Shown one piece after another: positions 1 to 13,927 of a DNA stretch of 64,000 nucleotides. Location of the stretch: assembly GCA_021613375.1 (NCBI GenBank), contig CM038719.1, forward strand, positions 34,988,247-35,052,246, in the 5' to 3' direction. The translations under genes were made by a program, and so were the position numbers. The stretch comes from Megaleporinus macrocephalus (lineage: Eukaryota; Chordata; Actinopteri; Characiformes; Anostomidae). How positions within the stretch are numbered: the first letter of the stretch is position 1; every line of letters begins with the position of its first letter. The notes under the pieces are model-generated. The model did no database searches. It saw only the letters and a list, made by a program, of their open reading frames with translations, and was not told the DNA's origin.

Positions 1-1364
1 AAAAGACTAGATTTCAGTATTCAAATACTGCCAACACGGTTAACCAGGTACTAATAATTGTCCACATTCTAAGTAGGGATGTTTTTTCGATGGAGAAAAG
101 TTTCCCTGAAATGGCTGAAAAACACTTTACTTGAACCGCCACTGATCTGAGAACACACTCAGCAATGAAGTTACATGTAAAAAGAGTGAGAGACAAACGG
201 CAGCAAAAAGGAATGACACGAGAAGAGAGAGTGCTTGACTAATGTATTCTGACTGTGTTCTGATGACTAACCCTCATAACACTTTCTCTCGTCTATCTTG
301 CTCTGCCTCTATCGTTGTCTCCCCTTTCCTACTTTCTCTATCACTCTCTCCCTTTCTGTCTCTCCCTCTGCAAGCGCTCTGCCAGCACTCTTGTTTCCCT
401 CCATGCCTCGGTCTCTCCCCATCCCTCGCTCCAGCTCTCTCGCTCAACCTGCACATCAATCATCTCTCGCCATGGGCCTGGCTCTGTTAGGCTGAATACA
501 GTCTGCATCGTCAGCACGAAACACACGCACACACATGCACTGATGGAGAAATAGAAGAAGGAACAGAGGAGAAAAAAATGGAAAAAACAGGAAAAAACAG
601 TAAGACAAGCAAAAAGAAATTAATGAATAGAGATTTAAATTCATATTAGAGAAAAATGCTACTGAACAAAAATGTCCTGTTTAGCTAATGTGCTTCACTT
701 ACATTTTCAGTGCAATTCAAACATGCTGTCAACACCACAATACGATAATCACACTCACCATTCACTCTATCATGTAAACTATAAAACTAAATCATAACAT
801 ACTTGCCTCAAAGGCACAGAGTCTTAATAAAACAACTGAGTAAGTATATAACATTGAAGGGTTTAAAACAGTCCATGCACTTTTTGTAATGTTCCATAAT
901 GTCAACACATCCTATAACTGCCTATTTATTCTACAGGAGCTTAGCCCCGCCCTTTCACATGGACTGCTTTTGAATGAAAAAAACATGGACATATTTATGG
1001 TACATAAACTAAAGCAAATGCCATCAGTAGGAAAACATAAAACGGAAAAAAAGAGAAACATGTCCCTTAAGTAATGGCAAATATACTTTATGTGGTTTCT
1101 GACACTGTATAACACACAAGGTCAGGAAATGGAAAAACAAATGGAAAGTATTTTCCATCCAGCAATTTTTGTGAATTTTGAAAATGTGCAAAATAAACCT
1201 GATGAAAAAGTTTGAAATAAAAAAAACACCCAAATATTGCAAAAATAACCTTTACACTAGGCAAAATTATTAAAGCCAAAACGCAGACAAGGGTGATGGA
1301 GAAAAGTTTTACAAATAAACAATGACCTGTCAAGCCACAAGTCACATGAATCTATTCCACCTGA

Positions 1365-1652
1365 TCTTCATGCTCGGCAAGCAGCGCATACAACATAAAC
1401 CGGTGTTACGCTTACCCCAAACATCTCGGCCACAACCCTATGCTCTCCACAAGAGCCCAGTTTGTACAATGCACTGTCAACAACCTTACTGTTTGGTACA
1501 GGGGGCCGATGACAGGAAACGACTGGCCCCACAGATGGTCTGATCTTGGTGTATAGCTTTTTAAAAGTTGTCCTTGGCATTCTGAAATGCAGAATCCAAA
1601 GCTTAAAAAAGGCTCTGCATAATACAAACACTGTCATTGCACCACAGACCAT
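1365..1652 (-). pseudogene. PIF/Harbinger (HARBI1-like) transposase fragment
   Basis: The minus strand has an open frame of 94 codons. It contains HFRMPRTTFKKLY, then RPPVPNSKVVDSALYKLGS, then EHRVVAEMFGVSVTPVY. This order of a 'FRM-TF--L' segment, an 'ALYKLGS' helix and a 'RVVAEMFGVS' helix-turn-helix is typical of the N-terminal half of Harbinger/HARBI1 nucleases. The frame ends soon after, and the DDE catalytic half is not seen downstream, so this is a truncated relic. Terminal repeats were not found. The family call rests on pattern recognition and not on an alignment. Confidence 0.6.
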
Positions 1653-4207
1653 TCTAATTAGGCAAGCTATTAATTGTCCTACAAATGTCTAGCAAATGTC
1701 TATACAGATAATTCTACTCTAAATAATAAAACTGATTTAAATCTCTCCATCTTGCACATCTTGATGTACCTATAAACCATTGCAGTCTAGATCTTCAAAA
1801 ATTAATTTGTATAACTATATATGAAAACGTGACTTATTCCAATTAGTTTGTGCCAAAATGTTGTAAAAGCACATAACATTTGTGAAATGCCTGAATGGAA
1901 ATGCCCGGCTTAAGATAAAAACAGACGTAGTCGTCATTTTTAGTGTGAATTGTGTCCATACAAGTTTTGCAAAAACAGAATGTCATATAGTGTTGGAAAT
2001 TATAAAAGCAAGTTTATGCAATAACACAGTTTGGTTTAGGCATGTTGTCTGCTTGATGCTAATTTCTGGGATATAAGCTTCCATTACTTAGCTACATTTA
2101 TCTTGTGCAAAACTACAGAAGGAAATATCAAACATGTGCATGTGTTGGCTATTCGAATACAACTGAAATAAAGAAGTAAATTAAGTTCATTAGAATTTTT
2201 GCTAAACTGTCACTTTGTGGGTGTGTTATGTGTGCGTATATCAGCAGGAGTGTAATTAGCAGATGACGACCACACTGACCTGCAAGGTCTATGAGCAGGA
2301 ATGTAAATATGTATCGATTTTCTCATCTTGCTTTAAGGTCCCAGGCTGTTTGCTTTTCTAATACGATTCCCACTATTCTGGAGAAGCAGCCTGCATTATT
2401 AATGAACTCCTGATACAGGCTGGTTTTTTTTCTTTCTCCACCTACTCCTCTCCACTTCCTCTAAAGAAACACCTCCACTTGAAAACGCCATTGCGCTTTC
2501 CATATCATGTTCATTCCATCTTATAATAGGATTAACTGTGTGTATGTGATGAAAGGATGCAGCAGGTTAATTTTCTTGTCAAGGCAGTGTCAGTTTTACT
2601 GAAAAAATGTTAGGGCTAGCATTCAGCACACACTCTGAAAACTTTCTTATAAAAATAGTTAGTGGCCCGCGAGTGGCAAGCGGGGCATTCAGCCCACCAC
2701 TTTTCAAACTCACCTGACACACTTGTGACACTGACCTATAAGAATGAACTGGCTGATAGTCTGACTCAGAGGCATAACCAATCAAAATCTTTTTTTGACT
2801 TTGGGGGGGGGGCATTTGAGGCGCATTTCCGAAACTGCACGGCTGCTCAGTGAGAGGACTGCTGCTGCTCACACTACTCTTGGGTAGATTTATTCAAAGT
2901 GACGCATAAACTAATGGTAAAGATTCATGTAAGGAAAGATTCTTGTATTTGCTAAAAGTCTGGTCTGGAGTATCATTTTTTAATTCTTAAAATGTATGGT
3001 GAATTTTACCCTGAAGAAAGCTGGACGTCGTTGGGATGACAAAGATTTCAGACCTCATTTGGTCGGCCACGACTTGTCCTGTCTGGCTTATCTGAATACC
3101 TCTAAAAATAATTGTACTAGGTTGGGACAAGGCTGAAGTCTTTGTTTGAATTTTTCACCTTTAATTGTGCAGCGGTTACATTCTACATTCACCTGCTGCC
3201 ATTTAATTTGGAACAGGTGAATACAGTCAACAGTCAAGCGGAGCCAAGTATTGTATTCTGCAGTTTATCTGTGGGTGTGCACGGTGACAGATTTAAAACA
3301 ACAGCTACAAGCAACACCACCAACACTTAACATAAGTAACCTGCCATGCAACTGCAATGAGCTACCGTCTTGCTTCGTGATGATTCACATCTTTAGTGGC
3401 TTTTCACTGAACAGCCATTAACGTACAGTGAGTAAAAAAAAACTGTTGTTAATGTAGAGAGGTGCTGCTGAAGGTTGAAGGTTTAATCCACGGGCCAATA
3501 AAAGAAAATGAAATGACAGCTGTTGTTTAACACCCTGACACCAATGATGACCCAAACGCTGACAAAAAAAGTTATGTGCCTTCTTCTGCTTTTCATGTTC
3601 TGCCCCAGATCTGGAAGTTGTGCATCATCAAAATCATATAACTGAAAACTATTTACTTTTTGTGACTAAAAATGTAAGCGATCAGCCAAACATGTTTGCT
3701 GTACACAGTCCTACCTACATTAAGCATGTTACACAGCTAAGAAAGATGCGGTTACATAGTCAAAGCCTGAATTTTATCTGTATTTTTCAATTTTATAGAT
3801 AACAGTGTCATAGAGCATGAGAGCCCAAATAAGCAAGTGTATTTTAGATAAACTCAGCGTAAACTGAAAATAAGAAACCACTTTTTATTCTTAACATGAC
3901 GCACTGCTGAGTAAAACACTGCTGAACGTGAACTTATTGTGTTTTTCCATCTGAGCGAAGGAAGTGAACCAATGACGGGGCTAGTGAACATATAAGCTAA
4001 AGAGTGAAACAAGGCTAAAGGTCATATAAACTGGACTAACAATAACTCAAACTAAGTGACTTCACAAGAGGCAGATTATTGAAAGAAGCCTGGCTCAGCC
4101 ACTGAAGTAAGCAGCTCCTGTTAATGTGGTTTTCTTACAAAATACTGACTAATGAGCATTTTTACTGGTGTATGTCATGCCACGCTGCCAACAGGTTCTG
4201 TCTACTG

Positions 4208-5282
4208 TAGGCCTGCAATTATTAGCATTGATTGTAAAATCATTAATTTGTAGCTGCAACGCAATATAGCAAGTGCTGGTCACTTTTATGGTCTACCATG
4301 ACTGCAAATGATGGCGCACGGGAGTGAGCATGAAGAAGTCAAGGCAACCCAAACCTTCAAAAGTATGGGAGCATTTCAGCGAAAAAGGTTGAATGTTACA
4401 TTAAGCAGTCATTCTACAGCAGCAAGCTAACATGTTAAGTGTCATAGTTAATCAGTGACTTACAGAAGTAATGTTTCTCTTCTGATAGCAGCATTCACTC
4501 TGAAGAGCAAACTTCCTGTACTTATTGGTAGCTACTTAAGGTGCGTCCAAAATCGCCTACTTGTCTACTACTCAGTAGGCGAAATCAGTAGGCGAGTGCA
4601 GCTGATATGTCCGAATACTCAGTAGGCATTGAGTAGTAGGTGAACGGTATCCGGATGACCTACTGAATCGGCAGCCATTTTTACATAGGCAAACACAGCA
4701 CACTGCTATCCCATGATTCACCTGGAGCCGCAGATCAATTTAAAGCGGAGGGAAAAAACAGTGAAAAGCGGAACGTCGACTGTGTGTACGCAGCTACGGC
4801 TAGTGAACTGCTGCTTCAGAAGCTAGCGCTACTGCTGAGGTAAACAATGATTAAATTCCACAGTTTCTACAGCTCAACACCGTGTGAGTACAGATTCAGA
4901 CAAAAACGCCGATCAGTGTCCCAAAAAGCATCTAAATCAGTCAGTAAACAAGGCTTTTAAATGAATAGCAGGACTTTTACAGTGGTGGTCTGACGTCTTG
5001 CGTTTCAGGACGCTGCCAATATGGTGGACGTAGTACGTCTGAACTGAAATTACCTACTAGTCTGCCACTCGAGCAGTACGTACAGGCTCTACTCTAGTAC
5101 CTACTGACTAATAAACGGTTTCGGACGCACCTTTAGTCTCTGATTTAGAGCACATTAATAATTCAGTAAGAATATATTTAACCTGTTATGGTGTAATTGA
5201 CATAGCCAATACACTATCTGAGAAAAACGATGATAGATCATTGATTAGTCGACTACCAAAATAATCATCAGTCACAGTCCTA
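4208..5282. mobile_element. hAT-type (BED-finger) non-autonomous element, interrupted by a second element
   Basis: The left end TAGGCCTGCAATTATT and the reverse complement of the right end, TAGGACTGTGACTGATGATT, resemble the TAGGGCTGCAAC termini of fish hAT elements. The flanks carry 8-bp duplications, GTCTACTG (4200-4207) and CTCTACTG (5283-5290), matching at 7 of 8. Around 4350-4400 a decayed frame reads SKVWEHF, the start of a BED zinc finger as found in hAT transposases. Without the insertion at 4539-5132 the element is about 480 bp, so it is an internal-deletion derivative. Confidence 0.75.
4539..5132. mobile_element. Harbinger-like non-autonomous element nested in the hAT element
   Basis: Perfect inverted termini AGGTGCGTCC ... 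GGACGCACCT are flanked on both sides by TTA (4536-4538 and 5133-5135), the 3-bp target duplication typical of PIF/Harbinger. Subterminal CTACT-CAGTAGG motifs recur within both ends. The 594-bp interior has no meaningful open frame, so movement would need a transposase from elsewhere. Confidence 0.75.
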
Positions 5283-5634
5283 CTCTACTGGTGCCCGTGG
5301 TAGTGAAATGTGTCATGTGCCCAATGTGCCAGTCTCAGTGTGCAACACTAACTTCAGACAAAACGGCTTGGAGAGGCCAATTGGCTTTGTGTGGTGGTAA
5401 ACAGCGGGTGGCAGGTTGGGGGCTTGACTGAGGTTAAAGTAGTTGTTGTCTGCTTATGTAGATGGGCGTGTGTGTGTCTGCGTGTGCGCAGGCAGGTAGA
5501 GGTTTGGAATTGTTAAAGGCATAAGTAGGAACAGCAGCACGTGACTTCAGGAACACGAGCATGAAAAATCAATCCATCACACACTCTCCCCACACTCTAT
5601 ACACTAAAAATAACCTTCTCCCACGTCAGCATCT

Positions 5635-5653
5635 CACACACACACACACACAC
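5635..5653. repeat. (CA)n microsatellite
   Basis: About nine CA units followed by a purine-rich (GA-rich) stretch to about 5890. Open frames over that stretch are compositional. Confidence 0.9.
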
Positions 5654-6573
5654 TCACTCCACCCAGCCAGCCACCAGAGCTGAATAATTCACAACAAGAA
5701 TGCAAGACATGGACAGAAAGAGAGTGGGAGAGAGGCAGAGAGAGAGCATAAAAGGAAGAAAGCAAAAGAAATACAGGAAATGGAGAGAAAGTGTGAGACA
5801 GACAGAACGAGTGAGAGAGATACAAGAAATGGGGAAAGAGTGAGAGTGATAAATGAAATGGAGAAGGAGAGAAAAACAGTGAGAGAAAAATATTAAACAC
5901 TTACTTGACGTATTTATTACCCTCAGGAAGAGCAGGATGTTTAGCATTACTGTGCTGCAATGTATTTTATCATTTTACTGTATTCGTAACTCTTCACAGT
6001 TAACTAGCACAGCAGTGTACCGCCATTGCAGTCACATGTTTGTGTTAAAAAGAAAGTCATTTGACACTTCATAACAGTATGCTGGCAACGCAAACATTGG
6101 CATGGTGACAGCTTACATGAGAGGCAGTAGGAGGCTCTGAACTCTTTTTTGTTGTATAATACTCTGATTATCTAGAATTTAACTACGAGATGATGGGAGC
6201 TCATGGCTTCTAAAAAATCAACATACAGTTTATTCCAAGGTTGCAGAAAACTGAACTCTAAAAATTATTAATGCTTGTAAATTACGTAATGTTAGGACTT
6301 TTTTTTATGTTAAATATGATGTCAGGTCTGCATTAACTAAATTCATAATTTCAACTTTCTACATCTCTCTACTCTAGGGAGTTGATGGCCAGCATCATCC
6401 CACAGGTAAGCAAGTGCTGACGGGTGTATTTCGTTGGCTGGGTCTGCGGCAGCAGATGAGCTGCCTGTGGCTGCAACATTGAACTCATTTTGAGATAGGT
6501 ATGAAATCACAAACCCATATACGTAAATGAGGAGAAGAAATTAGTAGAGAATAAAGGACATTGCGGGAGAAGT

Positions 6574-6618
6574 GAGAAGAGAAGAGAAGAGAAGAGAAGA
6601 GAAGAGAAGAGAAGAGAA
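6574..6618. repeat. (AGAAG)n pentanucleotide microsatellite
   Basis: About nine near-perfect tandem 5-bp units, followed by GA-rich sequence to about 6840. Confidence 0.9.
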
Positions 6619-7279
6619 AGTGAGAGTAAAAGAGTTATGTGAATGAGTGCAGGATGTGCTCGTTCAGACTCCCTGTTACCCAGAGGGAAGGGAGGATGTG
6701 AAAAGAAGGGACAGCCTTTCACATCCTATCAGACAAAAAAGACAAGGAGAAGGAGACAGACAGAGAAGACTGAGGAGGGAGAGTGAGAGAAAAAGAAGTG
6801 AAAAAGAGACAGAAAGTCTGAAAGAAATGAGAAAATTATTCTGTTATACAATTGAAATGCATTAAGCGGCAAAACTGCTGTGACTTTCTTCAAACTCCAA
6901 CATGCTGTCGCGATTAAATTACTAAAACCTTCTGCTCTAGAAAAGTAAATAAATTACACTGTATTCCAGCAGTATCCAAACGCCCCTCTAATTCATGAAT
7001 TCAGTTCAAAGGTATTCAATAACAGCTTGTATAAATGTCTAGCCCAATGTCTAGCACAGACTAGAGGGGTATACAGCAAAGTTTTAATGGATTGACATAT
7101 TTTTTTTCCTTTTTGATACTATTATATTCATAAATATATGTTGATGCCAGGCACCAATACAGATACTAACTCTGATATTTATACAATACAATTTTTTAAA
7201 TTTTTTCTTTGAGTAAAATCTGTTTCACAAGGTGTTTACCTGTTGGATAATATATAACAAATGTTTGTTTTTGTTCAAT

Positions 7280-7322
7280 TCTGGTTTCATTGACTTTCTT
7301 TGGACAGCGACGATTTACTATT
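7280..7322. mobile_element. Right-end fragment of the 'TCGTCGCTGTCC' short element family
   Basis: The segment AATTCTGGTTTCATTGAC, then TTGGACAGCGACGATTTA, matches the right end of the family seen at 31225, 55340, 61886 and 62676. The rest of the element is not recognisable here. Confidence 0.5.
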
Positions 7323-8880
7323 ATTAAAATTAGTAATATAAACCATGTATAATGAACTCAGATAAACATATCCTAAAAAACCATGTAAAATATACATAAA
7401 AAATATTCTTATTGTGTAAAACAGATAAAAACAGATTCAGCAAAACAGGGCTGAATTTTGTTTTTATATTCAAGTTTCTCAAGTCATTTTTCTTATACAT
7501 TCATCTCATTCACTCATGTTACATCTTTGAATATCAGACTCTGGCAGAGTTTAGTAAATAATATTACACATAATATTTTTAAAAGTGGAATATTTCACTG
7601 TTAATTTACCAACCTGGAGACTCAGTAAGATAAAAAAATCGATCTCTGGCCATTTAGTAGATTACAGCACTGGCTTGATGCTGAGGTTGGAGCAAATTCA
7701 ATGTATTATTTGAATTATTCTGATTAATATATTGCAAAAAAAATGTAAATGTGACCCAAAGGCACAATTCCAAAGGCACAATTCAGTTCAGGTATGTCCC
7801 TAAATGTTTGACAACCAGTGTATGCATGCAGTTCTTGCCTTTATCCCCATTGTCACGGACAAAAAAATCACCCACGTCGTACAAGCACACCGCAGGCTTC
7901 ACAGATTTGACAGTTCACACTTCCACTGTCACCTCGTCTACACGTGTATCAGTCTTCCATATTGTCTAGTGTTTGTCACCTCAGAAGAGTGTGAGAGCAC
8001 AGCTGGCATGGAGCTTTCCCCAGCGGAGAAAGCCTCTCCAGGGTCACCAGTTTGGGAAAATGAAGGACATATACACCTTCTGCTCCTTCTCTGTCTCAAA
8101 CCATGTGCCTTCAACCAAGCACCTTAACCTAACTGAAGAAGAGTGCAATAATAAACACTAGGGATTTCCCACTCCTATGTTTTAATGGATACGGCAGCAG
8201 CTACTTTAAGTTCAATATGTTTTATACATGCTCTGTCACAGAGGTGACATGAATACACATTATTTCCAACCTACAGTACTGAGGCACATTTGCAGAATTC
8301 AACCATACAGCCGAGGGATACATTAACACTGCCTCTTAAAGTTACTGCATAAATCACATTTTTTGTGTTGTCATTCACATTTTCTTTTTTTTATGTGACC
8401 TGTGGCTAACATCAGTCTGAACTCGCATTTGTAAAAGAACACTGATCCAGCTGACACCCTTCCTACAAACACAACTTTGCTTAATATTAATAGACTCCTT
8501 TCATGTGACATCAAAATGCGCTGTGCAAACTGCTACTTTAAACTTTGAGAACAAACAACAGACGCTAAAACAACCACAGTGAAGAACATTAACAAAATAG
8601 AATACAAATACTACACTTCTGTGCCTGTTTCAATTGTATAGGCTGCCCAAACAGACGAAGAAAGCTCAGTATTGTTAATTTAAATGCAATGAAGCAGAAT
8701 GCTAGAAAATCTTTAAATAGTTTACTGATAGGAGGTATGTGCATGGCATCACGTCATTTAGTGTGAATGCACACAAACACAAAATCATCAAAAACACAGA
8801 AGAGCTGCTGTGATAACCTGTACAAATGGATTTAGCTGAAGAAGTGTTACATAAGCCGAATTAAGCTTCCTATTTGCCAC

Positions 8881-9008
8881 CTTCTTGTTTAAATATTCAC
8901 GTTCCACCTAAATTGATATAGCAGCTACAACTACAGCCATAATGCATGAGGCGCCAGAATGTAACTGTAGTGGCATATAAGGTGGAACGGCAAAATTCAA
9001 ACAAGAAG
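8881..9008. mobile_element. Short palindromic (MITE-like) element, copy 1
   Basis: Arms of about 29 bp at 8881-8909 and 8980-9008 are inverted repeats of each other with a few mismatches. They share the core GTTCCACCT / AGGTGGAAC and enclose about 70 bp. The interior piece CCAGAATGTAACTG recurs in a related copy near 13900. Confidence 0.6.
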
Positions 9009-12000
9009 ATGCAGAACAAGAAGGTTCCAGGTAGAGAAACATGGTTTTACAGTTGCCATTTAGTGTCGGGAATGCTAGACATTACCATACCAAGTTATAG
9101 CATCTACTGAGGGCCAGTCTTTTGAATATTACACTTATAAACTGTGTAACGATAATCTTTTTGCATTTATTAAAAACATCCAGGATACTGAAATTTGTGG
9201 TCTACAAACAAATGGGAGGTGTTTTCCTTATAAGGGGAAACTCCATACAGCAAACCAGGTATCTGTAGATTTGGGAGCTATACTTGGAAAGGAGAGTCAT
9301 TAAAGATCACAATGACCACAAGTATTAAGAGTAATACTGCTATGGGCCTACAGCTAGCTAAAAGAAGAGGCTAGTTTGGTATTACCAGCATGGACATCAT
9401 GGCAGAGGCTCACACCAAAACATTTAGTCAGTTTCTGTCTACCTTAAGACAAATAATTCTTGAAAGTTTGAACCTCCTATATGTAAAATCCTGTAATATT
9501 ACTTTACCTTGTAAGTCAGAATGTTTTTTTCTCATCCGGTGCTGTCTTTGACGGTGTTGTGCTGACATTTCTGAAAAACTGCACTTATGTACACGTGCAT
9601 CTTACAGGCACATAGACGCTACAGATCACACCTGCGATTTCATTTTATTTACACATATAAACAACCAAAATCAAGAGTGCAATCTATGTAGAATCCATAT
9701 GCCTGTGTGATATGTGTGCCTGCGAAAGGGAATCAGATTTCGTGTCTCTGAGTTCATCTAGAAATATATGTATAAAGACGAGGGGCTCCTAGAGGGCTCC
9801 TTTGACTCTAAAATGACTAAAAAACCTTATTCTGAATTTATTTCTCCCATTAGAAAGTGCCATGATTATTTTTTTTACACTGGTCGAGTTTGTCTTTTTA
9901 TTCTCCAGATTAAAGGACTTGAAGCAAAGCCATTATAACAAGCATTCTGACAACACACAATCTGACTGTTCAGACAAAGCCATTGCCATGTCTCAGAATT
10001 CATTACCACTTACCAAAATGCTGCTAATCTTACTAAGAGTATCAGATTCAATGTGACTGTTCCTGTTCACGCTGCCACACAAGAACAATTCTATGTCACA
10101 TATGCAAAAAAAGATTTGGGACATTTTACGTGCAGTGTGAACATAGTGTAAATGTGTGCAGTGTTTAAAATTTAAAACAACAACTCATAATATCTGCAGT
10201 GCAAATCTGCAAAAAAAAATTTAAGGAACAAATATTGCAACACAGTATAGAATACACCATTAACTACACACTTATACAAGCAATAGCTATATGCTGTTAA
10301 AAGTCATCAAACTGCCCCCAACAGCCTATAGCCTTTTCTTGGCATTGCTCTACATCTCTATGTACTCGACGGCCCACTTATGCAAGCTTCATGTCTCTGG
10401 CAGTTGCCCCTTCCCTGCAAAGGCCTGCATCAGAATACACCGCCCAGGTCCTGGTGCTTTCATATAGCAAGAAACAGAGCCCAAGGAGGGAGGGAGAGAG
10501 AGAGAGGGTGGAGATGCCATTGAGAAGAGGTCTCTCAGTCCGTTGTTATTTTTAGGCCGACGGGACCTACAGAAATTGCCAGAGTACAGCAGAACTGACT
10601 GGAATGGGGGGGTGGTGAGTCAGAAGGAGAGCAGGATGGAGAATGAGAATGTGTCTCTGATTACAAAGGCAGTTGAAATTACTATAAAAGGTTTTAATAT
10701 TTTCTATGGCTAAATTTATGACTAAATATACATTTATGTATTGGCCGCTTTACCCCACCCCTTGCTCAGTTTCTGACCACAGAGCCATTCTTAACTTAGT
10801 ATTGACACTGGTGTTTTCAAAACTTCAGCAAAACTCCTCATGCCTGATACACATGGACCAGCACCATGCACACTACCATGGTCATGTCACTGCTGTCTGC
10901 TAAAAATCCAAATTATAGCTGTGAGTTATACATTTCTGCAGTACAAGCATCTTTGAGAAATGTGACAACTTGGCAAATTACCTCATACACACAGAACCAG
11001 AGATAGGGTTAAACGCTACCTGGGATGTGCTACTGGTATCTAACACTTTTCTGGTACTCTTTATGTAATAACAAAAATGTTATTTCAGCTGTAGAAAAAG
11101 TTGAAAGTTCTCAACTTCAACAAATTTCAACTGCTGCGGAGGACTAAATTCTTCAACTTCCTTAGGTTTAATGTGCATAAACCAGTTTCCATAAGATTGG
11201 ATATGTTTGAATATTTAACATTTAACATGAATCAGTACTCAATAGTATTATCATAAAACATAGTACCCTTATAACTACCGAGTTCGCTAGCCAGAGAAAA
11301 GGCCCGAAACCCTAGTTAACACTACTTGTTGGAAAACTCATATTTTAAGACACATAAATCAAAAATGAGATGCATTGGGAATCATCTAATGAATACATCG
11401 TGGCACCCTAATTTTAAATGTGAGAAGCATTAGTTCAGTAGTCCAGTAAACAGGTACTTATAATACTTGTAATGCAGACAAATAGCCAAAGATGTCATAC
11501 CCAAAGCCTGTTTTGCTTGGGAATCAGTCAAACATCACAATAAATGCTAAAAAACTAAGCAAAATATTATAAAGCTGGAGTACAGAATATGTACAAATAT
11601 AGTATTCCAACCCCAAAACATATCCTTCTTAGCTTCTTCGTGAAGGAAACTGAATATGCACACGAAAATTGATCAGTGGAGTTAAACTGATGATTCCCAA
11701 AAATACCTTATGCACAAATAATCAATAGAACATACTGATGCCTGAATGCAGATGAACAGCCAAACTCTTTTACTGGCGAAATGAGGGCTGGAGAGAACGA
11801 AGCAAAGAGAAAAGAGGATAAATAATTGAGATTCTGCAGATAGATGTAGATCACTGACTGTACACAGGAAAAAATAAAACACTGGACGGACTCACGACTC
11901 GGATCGCTCTCCGGTCGTCTGCTGTCTCCCTCTGGTGTTCCTACTCCGCACTTCTCTCTTTTCTCGTTTTCTAACTTCCTCTTCTTTCTCCCTCTCTCTC

Positions 12001-13876
12001 TCTTGCCGGCTTGCTTCAGTCTTTTGTTCTCTAACAACAAACATGGCCCACCTTATTCTGTACACGGTGTTCTAATGCCTGCTGGCTTGTTGTTTTTTTC
12101 TCTGATGTGCAGATGGGATGATTAACCAAGCACTTCCTGATCCTCACAGGCCACCATCAACCATCACCAAAAGGCCCACAGGTCTCAATTCAGCATTTAT
12201 TAAATACTAAACACTAAACAACCTGTTTTTAAAGCAGCGGCCGGTGGGGCTGTCAAAATAAGCTTCAATATTCCGGACAGTCCTTTTTTTTTTTACAAAT
12301 CTGAATGTATAAAACATTGATATGAATGTTTAATCATAGATTGCAGTTAAGCTTCCTGCCACTACACAGATATCTGTGGTGATGTAGTCTGTCTTAACAT
12401 CTTAACCACTTCTGTCTTCTAAAACTATGCTCAGTGAGGAAACAGGAGCAATACAAGCTCAAGACACACCTATTATTTTTATGAACCTGATATGCTAAAA
12501 GCTAGTGCAGTACAAGTGCAACAACACCAGTTTACTTGGTTTCATGGTTGGTTGCACTCTGTGTAACTCTGTTCAGAAAGTGAGTTATTTTCAAAAAAGC
12601 AGACCTGTGCACTCTTTTTTTTTTAACAACTCTCCAAAATTATTTCCTCTGGCTCAGAACCACAGATTTATAATAATGAGCTTTTACAGATGCTTGTTGT
12701 CATACAGCACATCTAGGTTTAGAAGATACAGTTTTATGCAAAAGTTTGGAGAGCCTGAACAAATTACATGTTTTGCTGACAGCATGGACTAATCCTAGTT
12801 GTTGCAAGCAACCACCAGACATACACTGGCAATTTTAGCCCATGTTTCACAACCACGTCTCCATTAAGGGTGAAGACATGATTGCTTGCAAAACAGCAGT
12901 GAAAAAGTCAACACATCATCTACTTACAGCTTTACAGAAGTGCTCTTCTACACTGCAATGCTATACAATCCAAGGTAACTAGTGTAACATAGCTAGACAA
13001 TGTATGCACCTTTAATTCAGGACATTTTTAATAATTTAACTGTTAATTAGTTATTTAATTATTTAACTACCAACTACTTAACACTAAGTAGGTTACTTAG
13101 TATGGTACTAGATGTGTATCGGTGAATACTAAATAATATGAACTCATACCCAGTGAGAAAAAAAATAGTGCAGAATTGGTGCTAATTTTGTAATTGATGG
13201 CACCTTTCGGATAGCACTCCACACACATAAGGACAAGATCCAATCAGGCTTGCCGCTGTTATCACAATAAGAGTGCTGTATAATAACGTTTACATGTAGT
13301 CGTTTAAATTCACTTTTTAACAAGAAATCTCACATTTTCATACTCCAGAAATTACTGTTATTACAGAAATTACAGAGTGTGCACACAAGTCTGAGCAGCG
13401 TTTTATACAGTGGTTAACGGACATACAAGGTTAAAGGTATTAGTTTACAGTTGATGAGCATGGCAGGGGGGTGAACTACGAATGGAGATGACAAGACAGT
13501 GTGGTCGGAGCACGTGATTTAGACTGAATACATGTAGGGAAAGACAAGCCACACTAACTCAGCATGCAAGCCTAGCAATGTCTCGGGATCCCACCCACTA
13601 AGGCCTATGAACTGAAGCCAATGTTCTATAAAACTAACCACTAAGATCAGAATTTAAAGAGGATCTGTTGTTTTCTACAGAGCAAAGCTTCCTTACGTCT
13701 TTGACCACAAAGAATGATTAGTAATATTTCCTCAAGTCACATGGAAAAAACATTCTGCTCAATATAGAGATTCTCAATGCTCATATACAACGGACCAAAC
13801 AAGAAGTGCCCACCTGCTGAGGGCTAAAATCTCTGTGCCCGACGAAAGCAAAGTTGTCTTTTTATATATATTTCCA

Positions 13877-13927
13877 TTCCACCTTAAATGGCACCAGAAT
13901 GCAACTGCTGCACCATTTAAGGTGGAA
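13877..13927. mobile_element. Short palindromic (MITE-like) element, copy 2
   Basis: A perfect 15-bp inverted repeat, TTCCACCTTAAATGG (13877-13891) and CCATTTAAGGTGGAA (13913-13927), encloses 21 bp containing CCAGAATGCAACTG. Core and interior match the copy at 8881-9008. Confidence 0.6.

Noticed and set aside
2579..2872. 97-codon minus-strand frame and its plus-strand partner
   Set aside because: No recognisable domain, no splice or start support, and it spans a homopolymer G run.
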